DNA of 64,000 nt, taken from NCBI GenBank assembly GCA_009838525.1, contig VXRJ01000018.1:397087-461086 (forward strand), written 5' to 3'. Below, piece after piece: positions 36,081-45,259 of this stretch (the first letter of the stretch is position 1; every line of letters starts with the position of its first letter). The position numbers were made by a program, and so were the translations under genes. A model generated the notes under the pieces. The model saw only the letters and a list, made by a program, of their open reading frames with translations. It was not told the DNA's origin and made no database searches. The stretch comes from Acidobacteriota bacterium. GTDB lineage: Bacteria > Acidobacteriota > Vicinamibacteria > Vicinamibacterales > UBA8438.

Positions 36081-37730
36081 CTATTCGCGGATCGCTACCG
36101 TGACCGCCCTGGACCCGAGGCCGCCGCTGGCCCAGCCCCCCACGGCGGCGGAGAACTTGCCGGCCGTGCCGCCGGCCACCGCGATCAGGATGTGGTCGGG
36201 GGACAGGAACTTGGGGAGAGGATTGTCGAGAGCCTCCGGAAGTGGCCGGCCGTCTTCGTCGAGCCAGTCCTTCGGGATGTTCCTCGGGATCATCCCCTTC
36301 TGGCATTCGTCGGTCGGGAGCAGTTCGCGGAGCGGCCTCGACGTGACTTCCTGGATGCGCTCTCGAAGTTGCTGCTTGGAGTAGCCGTCTCTCTCGAACG
36401 TCGTGACATGTTCCGGCGAGACGACGAGCAGCGCCTGGTCCATGCGGTGCAGCTTCAGGTGCGCGATCGCCTCCATCGACATTCCCATGCTGGTAGCGAG
36501 GGATCGCGCATTACGCGAGAGCTGATCGCGAATGGCGCGCGGTGCCTCGGCCGCGAATACCGTCACGGTACTCTGGTCGCGGTCGAAGCCACGCTCGACG
36601 TGCAGCGGTTCCCAGCAACTGCGCTCTTCGTTCTCCGCGATGCAGGCGGTGAATTTCCCGGGCTGGCCGAGGGTCGACATGTCCACTTCGCCGGGGCGGC
36701 CGCCGCCGACGTTGCGGACGACCAACTGCAAGGCACGGCCGATGGTGGCGTTCGCGCGCGAGCCCTGGCCGAAGACGTTGCGGCCGGAGTTCAGGCCGAT
36801 GCGGTGCCGGATCGGACCGTTGACAATGATCATCGGACCGACGAAATAGGTCGTGGCCAGAACCCCGTGGAGGTTGAACGCGTCGGTGCAGGCCGCCTCG
36901 ACCGCGGCGATCACGACCGGCAGGTAGTCGGGGCGGCAGCCCGCCATGACGGCGTTGACGGCAATCTTCTCGACGGTCGCCGGAACGAGGTTCGGGGGCA
37001 CGTCCGCCACGATGTCGCCGGGCCCTCGCGTGGTTCCTTCCAGCATCCGTGCGACACGTTCCTCGGTCGGCGGCACTACCGGAAGCCCGTCCGTCAACCC
37101 TTGTTCATCGAGGAATTCGAACACGTCAAGGCCGGACGGGACGCGGACTCGGCGTGCCGCCAGCGCCTTCCCGCCCCGCCTGGCCGCCAGCCGCCGCGCG
37201 ACGTCCGGATCGTGGACGCGAGAGCCGCAACCGGGGCGCATCGCCGGGAGCGGCGCGGCATCCGGTGGCTCGATCGCGGGCGGATCGATGTCGCATCGCT
37301 CGGCCGCCCGCGCCGCCAGGTCGGTGAATTCGGCCTTGGACCAGCCCTCGCTGCTTGCCAGCACCGCCCCGTCTGCACCGGCCAGCACGAGTGCCGGCAC
37401 CGCGTCAAAGCCGTAGGCTTCGGACACTGCAAGGTCCGAGTCGAGGGCACAGGGAAATGTCAGACCGTGACGCTCGGCGAAGTTTCTGGTGAGCCGCGGG
37501 TCATCCTGCGAGACGCCGATCAGGCGTAGCCCCGCGGTCGACAGTCCACGCTGGACGCGCTCGACCACCGGGGCCGTCAGATCGCAGGTTGCGCAGTCGT
37601 GTTTGAAGAAGAACAACAGTGTCGCGGGCGCCGCGTCCGGGTTGGAGGCGGAAAACACATGCGTCGCGCCGGCAGCGTCGTTCAGCGTGAACGGAGGTGC
37701 GGTCGCGCCGGCGCCTGGCAGGTCGGACAT
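36081..37730 (-). CDS. thioredoxin-like domain fused to DGLPVVPP domain
   Basis: A 549-residue protein in two parts. Residues 1-150 are an AhpC/TSA or thioredoxin-like fold with a CATC redox motif at 46-49 (HDCATCDL), preceded by strand ATLLFFFK and followed by DAVPALVLAGADG with the cis-proline region. Residues about 205-549 are a DGLPVVPP domain (DGLPVVPPT at 214) that shares AGCRPDY, FNLHG, NGPIRHRIGLN, RANATIGRA and CIAENEE with the stand-alone protein at 29641. Fusion with a redox domain links this family to dithiol chemistry. A GCGSR motif near 168 lies in the linker. Start ATG 37730 lies 26 bp from the divergent outer-membrane gene. Confidence 0.85.
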   Translation of the reverse strand: MSDLPGAGATAPPFTLNDAAGATHVFSASNPDAAPATLLFFFKHDCATCDLTAPVVERVQRGLSTAGLRLIGVSQDDPRLTRNFAERHGLTFPCALDSDLAVSEAYGFDAVPALVLAGADGAVLASSEGWSKAEFTDLAARAAERCDIDPPAIEPPDAAPLPAMRPGCGSRVHDPDVARRLAARRGGKALAARRVRVPSGLDVFEFLDEQGLTDGLPVVPPTEERVARMLEGTTRGPGDIVADVPPNLVPATVEKIAVNAVMAGCRPDYLPVVIAAVEAACTDAFNLHGVLATTYFVGPMIIVNGPIRHRIGLNSGRNVFGQGSRANATIGRALQLVVRNVGGGRPGEVDMSTLGQPGKFTACIAENEERSCWEPLHVERGFDRDQSTVTVFAAEAPRAIRDQLSRNARSLATSMGMSMEAIAHLKLHRMDQALLVVSPEHVTTFERDGYSKQQLRERIQEVTSRPLRELLPTDECQKGMIPRNIPKDWLDEDGRPLPEALDNPLPKFLSPDHILIAVAGGTAGKFSAAVGGWASGGLGSRAVTVAIRE

Positions 37731-37756
37731 TCCGGGAATAGTACAATGCCGGATTC

Positions 37757-39118
37757 ATGCGCCTTACGGCGGGCCGTCCCATCGTCGCGCCTCTTGTCTG
37801 GTTCCTCGGCGCCCTGCTTCTCACCGCCGCCGGTCCGGCAACTGCCCGCGCTGCGCAGTCGACCGCGTCCGCCGAAGCAACGGAGCAGATCAGACGGAAC
37901 GGCGCGGACATCCTCCGGGTCTTTCTCGACTGCGGTCCCTGTGACGACGACTACCTCCGCCGAGAGATCACGTTCGTCAACTACGTCCGCGATCTCCCCG
38001 ACGCGCACGTGCATGTGCTGGTTACGCGCGAGTTCACCGGCGGCGGTGGCCGGGCCTGGACGATGGACTTCTACGGCCTGGATCAGTTCGAAGGACTGGA
38101 CGATCAGATCGTCTTCTTCACGACCCAGGACGATACCGATGACAGCGAGCGGCAGACCCTGGCGCAGATGTTGAGCCTGGGCCTCGTTCGCTATGCGGCG
38201 CAAACGCCACTCGCGCAGCAATTGCAGGTTTCCGCCGCGCCGAGCGGGGGGCCGCTCGGTGCGCGCCGGGGAGTGGTGACGGCGCAACCGGAAGACGACC
38301 CGTGGGACTTCTGGGTCTTTCGCGCGCGGGTGGACGGGCGCTGGGATGCGGAGGAGCGCCAGTCGAGGCGGTCGATCAGCAGCTCGTTCTCGGCCAACCG
38401 CGACACGGAAGAATGGCGGATGCGCTTCGGTGTCTTCTCGAACTACCGCACCGACCGATTCACGCTGACGGATTCCACGTTCACGAACGTCCAGAGCAAC
38501 ACGTCGCTCGACGTGCGTTTCATCAAGAGCCTGGGCGATCACATGGGTGTCGGCGTCGGCGGGTCGGCCGTCAACAGTACGTTCCGTAACCAGGAGTTGT
38601 CGCTGCGCGCCGCCCCGGCCTTTCAGTACAACTTCTTCCCGTACTCCGAATCGACGCGCCGGCAGTTCACCGTGCTGTACACCGCCGGCTACAACGCGCT
38701 CAACTACATCGAGCCGACCATCTTCGACGTGATGGACGAGCGCCGTCTGAACCACGCCGTGCAGACGTCGTACGAGGTGAACGAACCATGGGGCGAGAGC
38801 GAACTGACGCTCGAGTTCTCACAGTTTCTCGACGCGCCGGATCAGCGTCGGGTCGTGGCGTTCGGATCGCTGGATATCCGGCTCTTCCGCGGCTTCTTTC
38901 TGACCTTGCGGGCTGACAGCTCGCTCATCCGTGATCAGATCTACCTGCCGCGCGAGGCGGCGTCCGATCAGGAGATCCTGGTGCGCCAGCGGCAGCTTGC
39001 CACCGACTACGAGTGGCAGTTCCGGGTCGGCTTCAGCTACTCGTTCGGGTCGATCTTCAATAACGTCGTGAACTCGCGGTTCGGGGGATCGAGCGGAGGT
39101 TTCACGCGGACGTTCTGA
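37757..39118 (+). CDS. exported beta-barrel outer-membrane protein
   Basis: A 453-residue exported protein: a signal peptide (about 1-34), then an N-terminal alpha/beta domain (about 45-150) with DCGPCDDDY and a pattern of alternating strands and helices. The remaining part is rich in aromatic and charged beta strands, and the last residues are GGFTRTF, the terminal Phe typical of outer-membrane barrels. It would insert in the outer membrane through the Bam machinery. The specific function is unknown; the CxxC-like DCGPCDDD suggests that the N-terminal domain may form a disulphide. Such proteins are common in Acidobacteriota. It is divergent from the thioredoxin-DGLPVVPP gene, the starts being only 26 bp apart. 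Confidence 0.8.
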   Translation: MRLTAGRPIVAPLVWFLGALLLTAAGPATARAAQSTASAEATEQIRRNGADILRVFLDCGPCDDDYLRREITFVNYVRDLPDAHVHVLVTREFTGGGGRAWTMDFYGLDQFEGLDDQIVFFTTQDDTDDSERQTLAQMLSLGLVRYAAQTPLAQQLQVSAAPSGGPLGARRGVVTAQPEDDPWDFWVFRARVDGRWDAEERQSRRSISSSFSANRDTEEWRMRFGVFSNYRTDRFTLTDSTFTNVQSNTSLDVRFIKSLGDHMGVGVGGSAVNSTFRNQELSLRAAPAFQYNFFPYSESTRRQFTVLYTAGYNALNYIEPTIFDVMDERRLNHAVQTSYEVNEPWGESELTLEFSQFLDAPDQRRVVAFGSLDIRLFRGFFLTLRADSSLIRDQIYLPREAASDQEILVRQRQLATDYEWQFRVGFSYSFGSIFNNVVNSRFGGSSGGFTRTF

Positions 39119-39140
39119 CGAAATCCCGGGCGGCCGGGAA

Positions 39141-39163
39141 GCCGGTCTGGAGACCGGCGCACC
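39141..39163. repeat. palindromic intergenic repeat, copy 1
   Basis: A perfect 8-bp stem of arms GCCGGTCT and AGACCGGC around GG, followed by GCACC. The same 23-base unit on the other strand occurs at 56645-56667 with a paired T-to-C and A-to-G change, so the stem is preserved. It lies in the gap before the hydrolase gene. It resembles a REP-like intergenic element; it may also act as a transcription terminator of the outer-membrane gene. Confidence 0.75.
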
Positions 39164-39187
39164 GGGCGGCGCGGCTGGAGGTGAGTG

Positions 39188-41212
39188 ATGTGGTTCCGAC
39201 GCTATCTGTTGACGGTCGTACTGGGTATCGGGCTGGCCGGATGCCAGGGGGCAGGTGCGCCTGTCGCAGAGGAATCCGCATCGCCTTCGCTCGCACACTC
39301 GCGCGTCACCCGGCTCGACGTCACGAGCCGTGAGGCGGCATTCGGCGGACGGTCGTTCGGCGAGGTTGGCGCCTACGAGATTCTGCTCGGCACGGCCACG
39401 GCCGTAGCTGATCCGAATGCCCCGCAGAACGCCGGGATCGTGGATCTCCAGAATGCCCCGCGCAATGCGGACGGCCTGGTCGAGTACACCTTTGAAGTCG
39501 ACATCCTCAAGCCGGTCGACATCACAAGGGGTAACGGTGTCCTGGTGTACGAGATCAACAACCGCGGCCGCAACATCGTCCTCGGCTACTTTCACGAGGC
39601 GGGGCCGGGCTACGCGGCCGACAACGCCGGTAGCGCGTTCCTGATGGACCAGGGCTACACGTATGTATCGAGCGGCTGGTTGCACGGCGCGCCGGGCGCC
39701 GGCAGTCCGCGTCCAGTGCTGGCGACTTTTCCGCTCGCCACGGACAACGGCCAGACGATCACCGGCACGTCGATGGAGGAGTGGCAGGACCCGGACGGCG
39801 CCGCGTTCGGGCGGTTAACGTATCCGGCAGTGACCCTCGAAAAGACCGCCGCGACACTCACGCATCGCCAGCTCCAGGACGATCCGCGCCAAACGGTTCC
39901 GGCCGACCAGTGGCACTACGTCGACGACAGGACGGTCGCGGTCACGCCCCCTGCGGGAACCGACGCGGGGACCATCTACGAGTTCGTCTACGAGGCTCGG
40001 GATCCGATCGTGCACGGCCTGGGGTTCGGCGCCATGCGCGACTGGGTCTCGTTCGCGCGCTACAGCCCCACCGACGATCAGGGCGCTCCCAACCCGCTCT
40101 TTGTGGACGGCATGCCGGTGCTCGACCACGTGGTGGCGGTCGGGTCGTCGCAGAGCGGCCGGATGGCCAGGGACTTCGTCTACCAGGGTTTCAACGAGGA
40201 TTCCGAGGGCCGGCGCGTCTTCGACGGCATGACGCCGTATGTCGCCGGCGCCCGCCGGATGTTCGTCAACGCCCGTTTCGCGCAGCCGGGTCGCTATACG
40301 CGCCAGCACGAAGACCACAACTACCCGATGGACGAGTTCCCGTTCACATTCGCGACGACGACGGATCCGCTGACGGGCAGGACCGATGGGCTGCTGGCCG
40401 CCTGCACGGCCTCGAGCACTTGCCCGAACATCATCCAGGTGGACGCCGACTCCGAGTTCTACGGCGCCCATGCCTCGCTCATCGTCACCGACACGAGCGG
40501 CCAGGCGCTGGAGTTGCCGCCCAGCGTGCGCTACTGGATGCTGGCGACCGCCCATCTGCAGGGCGACGCCGGATGCCGCGACCCGGCGAACCCGATACGG
40601 CCGTGGCCGTACTACCGCGCGGCGTTCGACGCGACCGTACAGTGGGTGCGGGACGGGGTCGAGCCACCGGCGACGCGCGCGCCGTCGGTGGCCGACGGGA
40701 CGGCGGTGACCGTTGAAGAGCAGGGCGAGCAGTATCCAACCATCCCGGACCGGCCGTACAACTCTGCGATCAGCGAACTCGGCGTGCGTGATTTCTCCGT
40801 CTGGCCACCGCAGGAGAGCGAAGAGAAGTACCCGCTGTTCATGCCGAGCCTCGACGAAGACGGCAATCTGACGGCTGGCGTCATCGTGCCGGAAGTGGCG
40901 GCGCCGCTTTCGACGATGGGCAAGGCGGTGCGCGCCGCGGGTTTCGCGGAAGGAGACTTGTGCGGCGTGAACGGCTCCACGATCGCCTTCCCGCGCACCG
41001 AGGAGGAGCGTATGGAACTCGGCGATTCGCGACTCTCCCTGGAGGAGCGCTATCCCGGTGGCGAGGCGGAGTACGTGAGGCGCTACAGTGAAGCGGCGGA
41101 CGCGCTCGTCGCCGAGCGCTATCTGCTGCCCGCCGACGCGGAGACGCTCAAGGAGTCCGCCGCCGCGGCGTGGAGGGCGGCCTGGCGCTCCACGGATCCC
41201 ACTGACCAATAG
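39188..41212 (+). CDS. alpha/beta-hydrolase-domain lipoprotein
   Basis: A 674-residue exported lipoprotein (lipobox IGLAGC, Cys near 20). It matches the large uncharacterised alpha/beta-hydrolase domain family (Abhydrolase_10-like): VTRLDVTSREAAF, then a jelly-like N-terminal region, the nucleophile elbow VAVGSSQSGRMARDFVYQG with Ser in GSSQSG, and a wide C-terminal part. Likely an esterase or amidase of an unknown substrate in the periplasm or on the membrane surface. ATG 39188 follows GGAGG by 6 bases; GTG 39185 lies directly before it. Located in a run of exported hydrolases on this side of the window. Confidence 0.8.
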   Translation: MWFRRYLLTVVLGIGLAGCQGAGAPVAEESASPSLAHSRVTRLDVTSREAAFGGRSFGEVGAYEILLGTATAVADPNAPQNAGIVDLQNAPRNADGLVEYTFEVDILKPVDITRGNGVLVYEINNRGRNIVLGYFHEAGPGYAADNAGSAFLMDQGYTYVSSGWLHGAPGAGSPRPVLATFPLATDNGQTITGTSMEEWQDPDGAAFGRLTYPAVTLEKTAATLTHRQLQDDPRQTVPADQWHYVDDRTVAVTPPAGTDAGTIYEFVYEARDPIVHGLGFGAMRDWVSFARYSPTDDQGAPNPLFVDGMPVLDHVVAVGSSQSGRMARDFVYQGFNEDSEGRRVFDGMTPYVAGARRMFVNARFAQPGRYTRQHEDHNYPMDEFPFTFATTTDPLTGRTDGLLAACTASSTCPNIIQVDADSEFYGAHASLIVTDTSGQALELPPSVRYWMLATAHLQGDAGCRDPANPIRPWPYYRAAFDATVQWVRDGVEPPATRAPSVADGTAVTVEEQGEQYPTIPDRPYNSAISELGVRDFSVWPPQESEEKYPLFMPSLDEDGNLTAGVIVPEVAAPLSTMGKAVRAAGFAEGDLCGVNGSTIAFPRTEEERMELGDSRLSLEERYPGGEAEYVRRYSEAADALVAERYLLPADAETLKESAAAAWRAAWRSTDPTDQ

Positions 41213-41264
41213 GGGAAACTGGCGCGCGGCGGCCTTCGAGACGGGCGCACGCGGCCGTGCTCCG

Positions 41265-41639
41265 TTAGCCGGACTTCCGGGAGTTCTTCAGTTCGACGGG
41301 CTTGCCATGCGGCGTATGCCGGTAGGCGTCCGCCCATGCTTCCTTGCGGTCGAGCAGTGCGGCCACGTCCGTCAGGCTCTTTCGGGTGGCGAGCCGTTCT
41401 AGCGCCGCGACCCAGTGATGGTAATACCGAGATCCGTCGTCCGGCTCGCCGCGATCGGCCGCTCCCTGGAGCTCGGCGGCCAGCGTCTCCGCCCACTCCT
41501 TCCAGGTGAAATGACCCGCTTCGGACAGCTTGACCGCGAGAGCGAACGCCTGGGCCTGCCACGGCGCCTCGAAGACGGGCCCCTCCTCGTCTCGCGGGAG
41601 CGGCGGGAGGGCCGCGAGCCGGCCGGAGTCGACCGGCAT
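41265..41639 (-). CDS. nitrile hydratase accessory protein (activator)
   Basis: A 124-residue homologue of the beta-subunit N-terminus that acts as the metallochaperone or activator needed to load the metal into nitrile hydratase. Conserved parts: EGPVFEAPWQAQAFALAV, then TWKEWAETLAAEL and YYHHWVAALERL. Start ATG 41639 lies 16 bp after the beta stop with GGAAGG upstream. It is the third gene of the alpha-beta-accessory operon, which is the classic gene order. A cobalt-type alpha subunit would normally need a cobalt-specific activator such as this. Confidence 0.85.
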   Translation of the reverse strand: MPVDSGRLAALPPLPRDEEGPVFEAPWQAQAFALAVKLSEAGHFTWKEWAETLAAELQGAADRGEPDDGSRYYHHWVAALERLATRKSLTDVAALLDRKEAWADAYRHTPHGKPVELKNSRKSG

Positions 41640-41655
41640 CGCCGGCGCCTTCCGA

Positions 41656-42315
41656 TCACGCTGGTTCAAGGTACTCCTCCCACAGGTCCACGTAGACCGA
41701 ATCCCTCGCGGTGGCGCGATCGCCCCACAGCTCCTGCGCATCGAATCTAACGGTATAGACGTGCTGCGGAGTGTTGCCGAGCCGCTGGCCCTGTTCGTCG
41801 GTGTCCTGCAAGGCGTAGACACCGTTGTCGCGGATGACCACGCCGCGGCGGCCGCGGGTGTAGCGCGGCATGCGCGTGTGTCCGCGGGGATGCATGTTAC
41901 GTCCCCGCACCGGATCGTCGACGTTGAAGCGCGCGTTCACCGCGGTGTCCAGAAGACCCGAGCCGGGTGACGCGGCTTCGGCTTCGCTCGCCGGCAACTC
42001 TTCCGGAGGCGCCGCATCCGGGTCCGCGTACCCGCTGTCGAGTTCCTCCCGGGTGACGAGGTCGCTTGACAGCAGCCGGTTGACGTGGACGGTGAACCAA
42101 CGCTCGTAGTACGACATGCGCAGGTAGTCGGCCGGCGGCAGGCTCTCGAGAGCGAACCGGAAGCTGCCCCAGTTGCGGCCGCGTCCCCAGCGGCCGATGG
42201 CGCGGCCCAGGCCGTAGACACGACCCTCCCAGGGTTCGTGGAAGACCGGCTCGTTTTCTTCGCGGGCCACCGAGCCCATCCCGTCCATGCCGCCCATGTC
42301 GTGGATGCCGTTCAT
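41656..42315 (-). CDS. nthB: nitrile hydratase beta subunit
   Basis: A 219-residue beta subunit of nitrile hydratase, which hydrates nitriles to amides and lines the substrate channel of the alpha-beta heterodimer. It begins MNGIHDMGGMDG, the family start, and has EPVFHEPWEGRVYG, NWGSFRFALE, PADYLRMSYYERW, HTRMPRYTRG and the C-terminal YVDLWEEYLEP. It follows alpha by 18 bp. A second beta-like gene lies at 61303 and is about as similar in these motifs. The protein has no signal peptide, so if alpha is exported through Tat, beta would travel as its bound partner. Confidence 0.92.
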   Translation of the reverse strand: MNGIHDMGGMDGMGSVAREENEPVFHEPWEGRVYGLGRAIGRWGRGRNWGSFRFALESLPPADYLRMSYYERWFTVHVNRLLSSDLVTREELDSGYADPDAAPPEELPASEAEAASPGSGLLDTAVNARFNVDDPVRGRNMHPRGHTRMPRYTRGRRGVVIRDNGVYALQDTDEQGQRLGNTPQHVYTVRFDAQELWGDRATARDSVYVDLWEEYLEPA

Positions 42316-42333
42316 CTGCAGCCTCCGCGTGTG

Positions 42334-43050
42334 CTACGGCGCCGCCACCCTCGCGACACCGATCATGGAGTCGCGCGTGACAAGTTCTACGAGCTGTTCC
42401 TCGGTCATTCCCTCCGTGCCGGCCGGACGCTCCGGCAGCACGAGGTACCGCATCTCGGCGGTGCTGTCCCAGACCCGCACCTCGACGTCGTCGGGCACGT
42501 CGAGCCCGAACTCCCGAAGGACGGCACGGGGTTCGATGACCGCGCGTGAACGGTATGCGGAGGACTTGTACCAGACTGGCGGCAATCCGAGTGTCGGCCA
42601 CGGGTAGCAGGAACAGAGCGTGCATACCACGAGGTTGTGGACGTCCGGCGTGTTCTCCACCACCACCATGTGCTCGCCCTGCGCCCCGAGATACCCCATC
42701 TCGCCGATCGCCGCGGTGCCGTCCGCCAGCAGCCGTGCCCTGAAGTCGGGATCCGTCCACGCGCGCGCCACCACCTGCGCGCCGTTGCGCGGCCCGATCC
42801 GGTTCTCGTAGGCGTCGACGACCTCATCGAGGCCGGCCGGGTCGATCATGTTCTTCTCGATAAGGATCGATTCGAGCGCCCGCACGCGTAGCGCAATGTC
42901 ATCGGGAACCACCTGGTGATCGTGATCGTGGGTCTCCGGCGGCTGCGCGGCGGCAGCGCCGGCTCCACCCGCCATTCCTGCGGCGCCCGCCGCGGAGGTC
43001 TTCAGGAACTGGCGGCGACCAACCTCTTCGGGCTCGCGTGTGTCCGTCAT
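42334..43050 (-). CDS. nthA: nitrile hydratase alpha subunit with Tat signal
   Basis: A 238-residue catalytic alpha subunit. The metal-binding motif VCTLCSCY (C143, C146, S147, C148) is the cobalt-type form, whose two outer cysteines become oxidised. Before the core is a 35-residue extension with [12 protein letters not shown], a clean twin-arginine motif, an alanine/glycine-rich hydrophobic run and an AAAQP cleavage-like site, then HDHDH. Known nitrile hydratases are cytosolic, so predicted Tat export is unusual. ATG 43050 has GGAGG nine bases upstream. First of the alpha-beta-accessory operon; the PQQ dehydrogenase upstream on the same strand ends 59 bp before this start. Confidence 0.9.
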   Translation of the reverse strand: MTDTREPEEVGRRQFLKTSAAGAAGMAGGAGAAAAQPPETHDHDHQVVPDDIALRVRALESILIEKNMIDPAGLDEVVDAYENRIGPRNGAQVVARAWTDPDFRARLLADGTAAIGEMGYLGAQGEHMVVVENTPDVHNLVVCTLCSCYPWPTLGLPPVWYKSSAYRSRAVIEPRAVLREFGLDVPDDVEVRVWDSTAEMRYLVLPERPAGTEGMTEEQLVELVTRDSMIGVARVAAP

Positions 43051-43108
43051 TGACGTTCCTCCAGTGCCTTCCCGGCGTTTCGGCATTCGGTCGCCGGAGG
43101 CCGCACGG

Positions 43109-45178
43109 TTACTGCGGCAGCGCGAGGGCGATGAGTTCCGGGACGCGCCCGCCACCCACCGTCAGGGCGATGTACTGCTGGTCGTCGAGCATGTAGGTCA
43201 TTGGCGTGCCGATGGCGCCGCCTGGCAGATCCACCGAGGCCAGCTCGTCGCCGGTTGCCTTGTCGAGCGCCACGAGCCGCGGGCCGTCGTTCGTGCCGCC
43301 GGTAGTCAGGGCGTAGATCAGGAGGCCCGGCGTCAGCAGGGGACCGGCGCGGCTGGCGTCGCCGCCGAGCGGCGGCAGATCGAGGTCGCGCAGCAGCGGG
43401 TGGTTACGGATCCGGTCGCCATTGCCGGTCGGCTTCATCCAGACGTGCTCACCCGAGTTCAGATCAATCGCGGTCAGCCGGGAGTAGGGAGGTTTGAACA
43501 AAGGAAGTCCCTGCGGCATCTGCGGCCGGGTTACACCCTCGCCGCGTCGCTCGATGACGGCGAGAGTCGCCGCCTCGCCCGTCCTCGGCTCCCGGTACTG
43601 GCGGACGGAATAGGCGTTGCGCGAGGGTACATACAGGATCCCGGTCGCCGGATCGAACGCGGCCCCGGACCAGTTGGCGCCGCCGCCGCTGCTGGGCCGC
43701 TGTATCGTTCCTTCCCACATCTGAGGTGTGAAGATCGGTCCCAGCCGGTAGCCGTCGACCGCTTCGATGGCCATCTCCCGAATCTCGGGTGTGAAATCCA
43801 CAAGGTCGTCGATCACGGCGCCTTGGTATTCGAATGGCGCGGGCCGTGTGGGAAACGGCTGGGTAGGCGACGGACGCTCGCCGGGGATGTCGGTATCCGT
43901 GGGGACCGGCCGCTCCTCGATCGGCCAGATGGGCTCGCCCGTTTCCCGGTTGAAGACGTACGTGAAGCCCTGCTTGCTCACCTGGGCGAGCGCCTTCACC
44001 GTCTGGCCGTCGACGATAATGTCGACCAGGTTGGGTGCGGCGGGGAAGTCCCAGTCCCAGAGGCCGTGGTGCACTGCCTGGAAGTGCCACTCGCGCTCGC
44101 CGGTTTCGATATCGACGGCGACGATGCTCTCGGCGAACAGGTTGTCGCCCAGGCGGTGGCCACCGTAGTAGTCGGGTGCAGGCGTGTTGGTGGGCAGGTA
44201 GATGAGGCCCAGTTCCGGGTCCGCGCTCATCAGGGTCCAGACGCCCACCTTGCCGGTCACGCGCCAGGAATCGCCTTCCCAGGTGTCGTTGCCGAACTCG
44301 TCCCCCTGCGGGATGGTGCGGAACATCCACTTCATCTGCCCGCTGCGCGGGTCGAAGCCGCGCATCCACCCGGGCGGCGCCTCGCGCGTGATGTTGTAGG
44401 ACGAGATCGAAGACGGCGTGACGATCGTGTCGCCGACGACGAGCGGAGGCGATTGCACGGAGTAAAGAAGGGCATTGAGCCAGTCGCGGTCTCCACGCGT
44501 GGCGCGGGGGATTCCCTCCGTCAGGTCGACCCAGCCGCCGTCGCCGAAGTCGGCGCACGGCTCGCCCGTCCTGGCGTCGACGCAGATCAGGTAGCCATTG
44601 CCCGTGCCGGCGAAGATCCGCTCGTCCTCGCGCTCCGGCCCGTCGGACCAATACGCGACGCCACGCTGATTCCAGCGGGCGGTCATCGTCGTCGTACCTT
44701 CCTCGTAGGTCTTCGGGTTGTATACCCAGAGCGTCTCGCCGGTTGCCGCGTCAATCGACGCGATCTGAGACGTCGGCATGTTGATGAACAGCCGGCCGCC
44801 CACCATCAACGGTGTTGCCTTCAGGTTGGTGATGTAGGGCGGTTGCGAGTCGCGCCAGCGATCGGGGTCGCGACGGAGGAGTTCCTCGAAGATGGTGGCG
44901 GAATCGGCCCACCACTCGCCGCCGTCCGGCGTGTCGATACTGAGGAAGGCGTCGGCGGAGAGCCACCGCCACGCAATCTCGAGGTCGCCGAAGTTTTCCC
45001 CGTCGATCTGCGTCAGCGGTGAGTACTTCGTCCCACCCAGGTCGCCACCGTACGTAGGCCACTCGCCATTGGCGGGAGCGCCCTGCTGGGCTGCCGCGGG
45101 CGGAGCAGCGGCAGCGGCGGCCGTGAGGGCAATTGCTGCAAACAGAACCGGCAGGCGGAGATGGGTGCGACCAGGCAT
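43109..45178 (-). CDS. PQQ-dependent dehydrogenase (quinoprotein)
   Basis: A 689-residue exported quinoprotein with a signal peptide ending AAAQQGA. It shows the eight-bladed propeller features of PQQ dehydrogenases: the first blade [17 protein letters not shown], tryptophan-rich repeats with (A/D)ATGE(T/R)LW, and [19 protein letters not shown]. No C-terminal cytochrome c domain is present. It probably oxidises an alcohol or sugar in the periplasm. A TTG three bases upstream of ATG 45178 is a poorer start. It is in line with the nitrile hydratase operon, ending 59 bp before alpha, and so may be cotranscribed. A second, shorter PQQ protein sits at 59506 next to the orphan beta subunit. Confidence 0.9.
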   Translation of the reverse strand: MPGRTHLRLPVLFAAIALTAAAAAAPPAAAQQGAPANGEWPTYGGDLGGTKYSPLTQIDGENFGDLEIAWRWLSADAFLSIDTPDGGEWWADSATIFEELLRRDPDRWRDSQPPYITNLKATPLMVGGRLFINMPTSQIASIDAATGETLWVYNPKTYEEGTTTMTARWNQRGVAYWSDGPEREDERIFAGTGNGYLICVDARTGEPCADFGDGGWVDLTEGIPRATRGDRDWLNALLYSVQSPPLVVGDTIVTPSSISSYNITREAPPGWMRGFDPRSGQMKWMFRTIPQGDEFGNDTWEGDSWRVTGKVGVWTLMSADPELGLIYLPTNTPAPDYYGGHRLGDNLFAESIVAVDIETGEREWHFQAVHHGLWDWDFPAAPNLVDIIVDGQTVKALAQVSKQGFTYVFNRETGEPIWPIEERPVPTDTDIPGERPSPTQPFPTRPAPFEYQGAVIDDLVDFTPEIREMAIEAVDGYRLGPIFTPQMWEGTIQRPSSGGGANWSGAAFDPATGILYVPSRNAYSVRQYREPRTGEAATLAVIERRGEGVTRPQMPQGLPLFKPPYSRLTAIDLNSGEHVWMKPTGNGDRIRNHPLLRDLDLPPLGGDASRAGPLLTPGLLIYALTTGGTNDGPRLVALDKATGDELASVDLPGGAIGTPMTYMLDDQQYIALTVGGGRVPELIALALPQ

Positions 45179-45259
45179 CAACGACCTCGCTCTCGTGACG
45201 GGATTTGTCCGCGGCCATCATACCGCGAGGCTCGAGCAGGCTCCTGCTAGAATGCGGCC

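Noticed and set aside
41238-41260. Third copy of the palindromic repeat
   Set aside because: Only part of the arms and the GGCGCAC end match; too degenerate to count as a copy.
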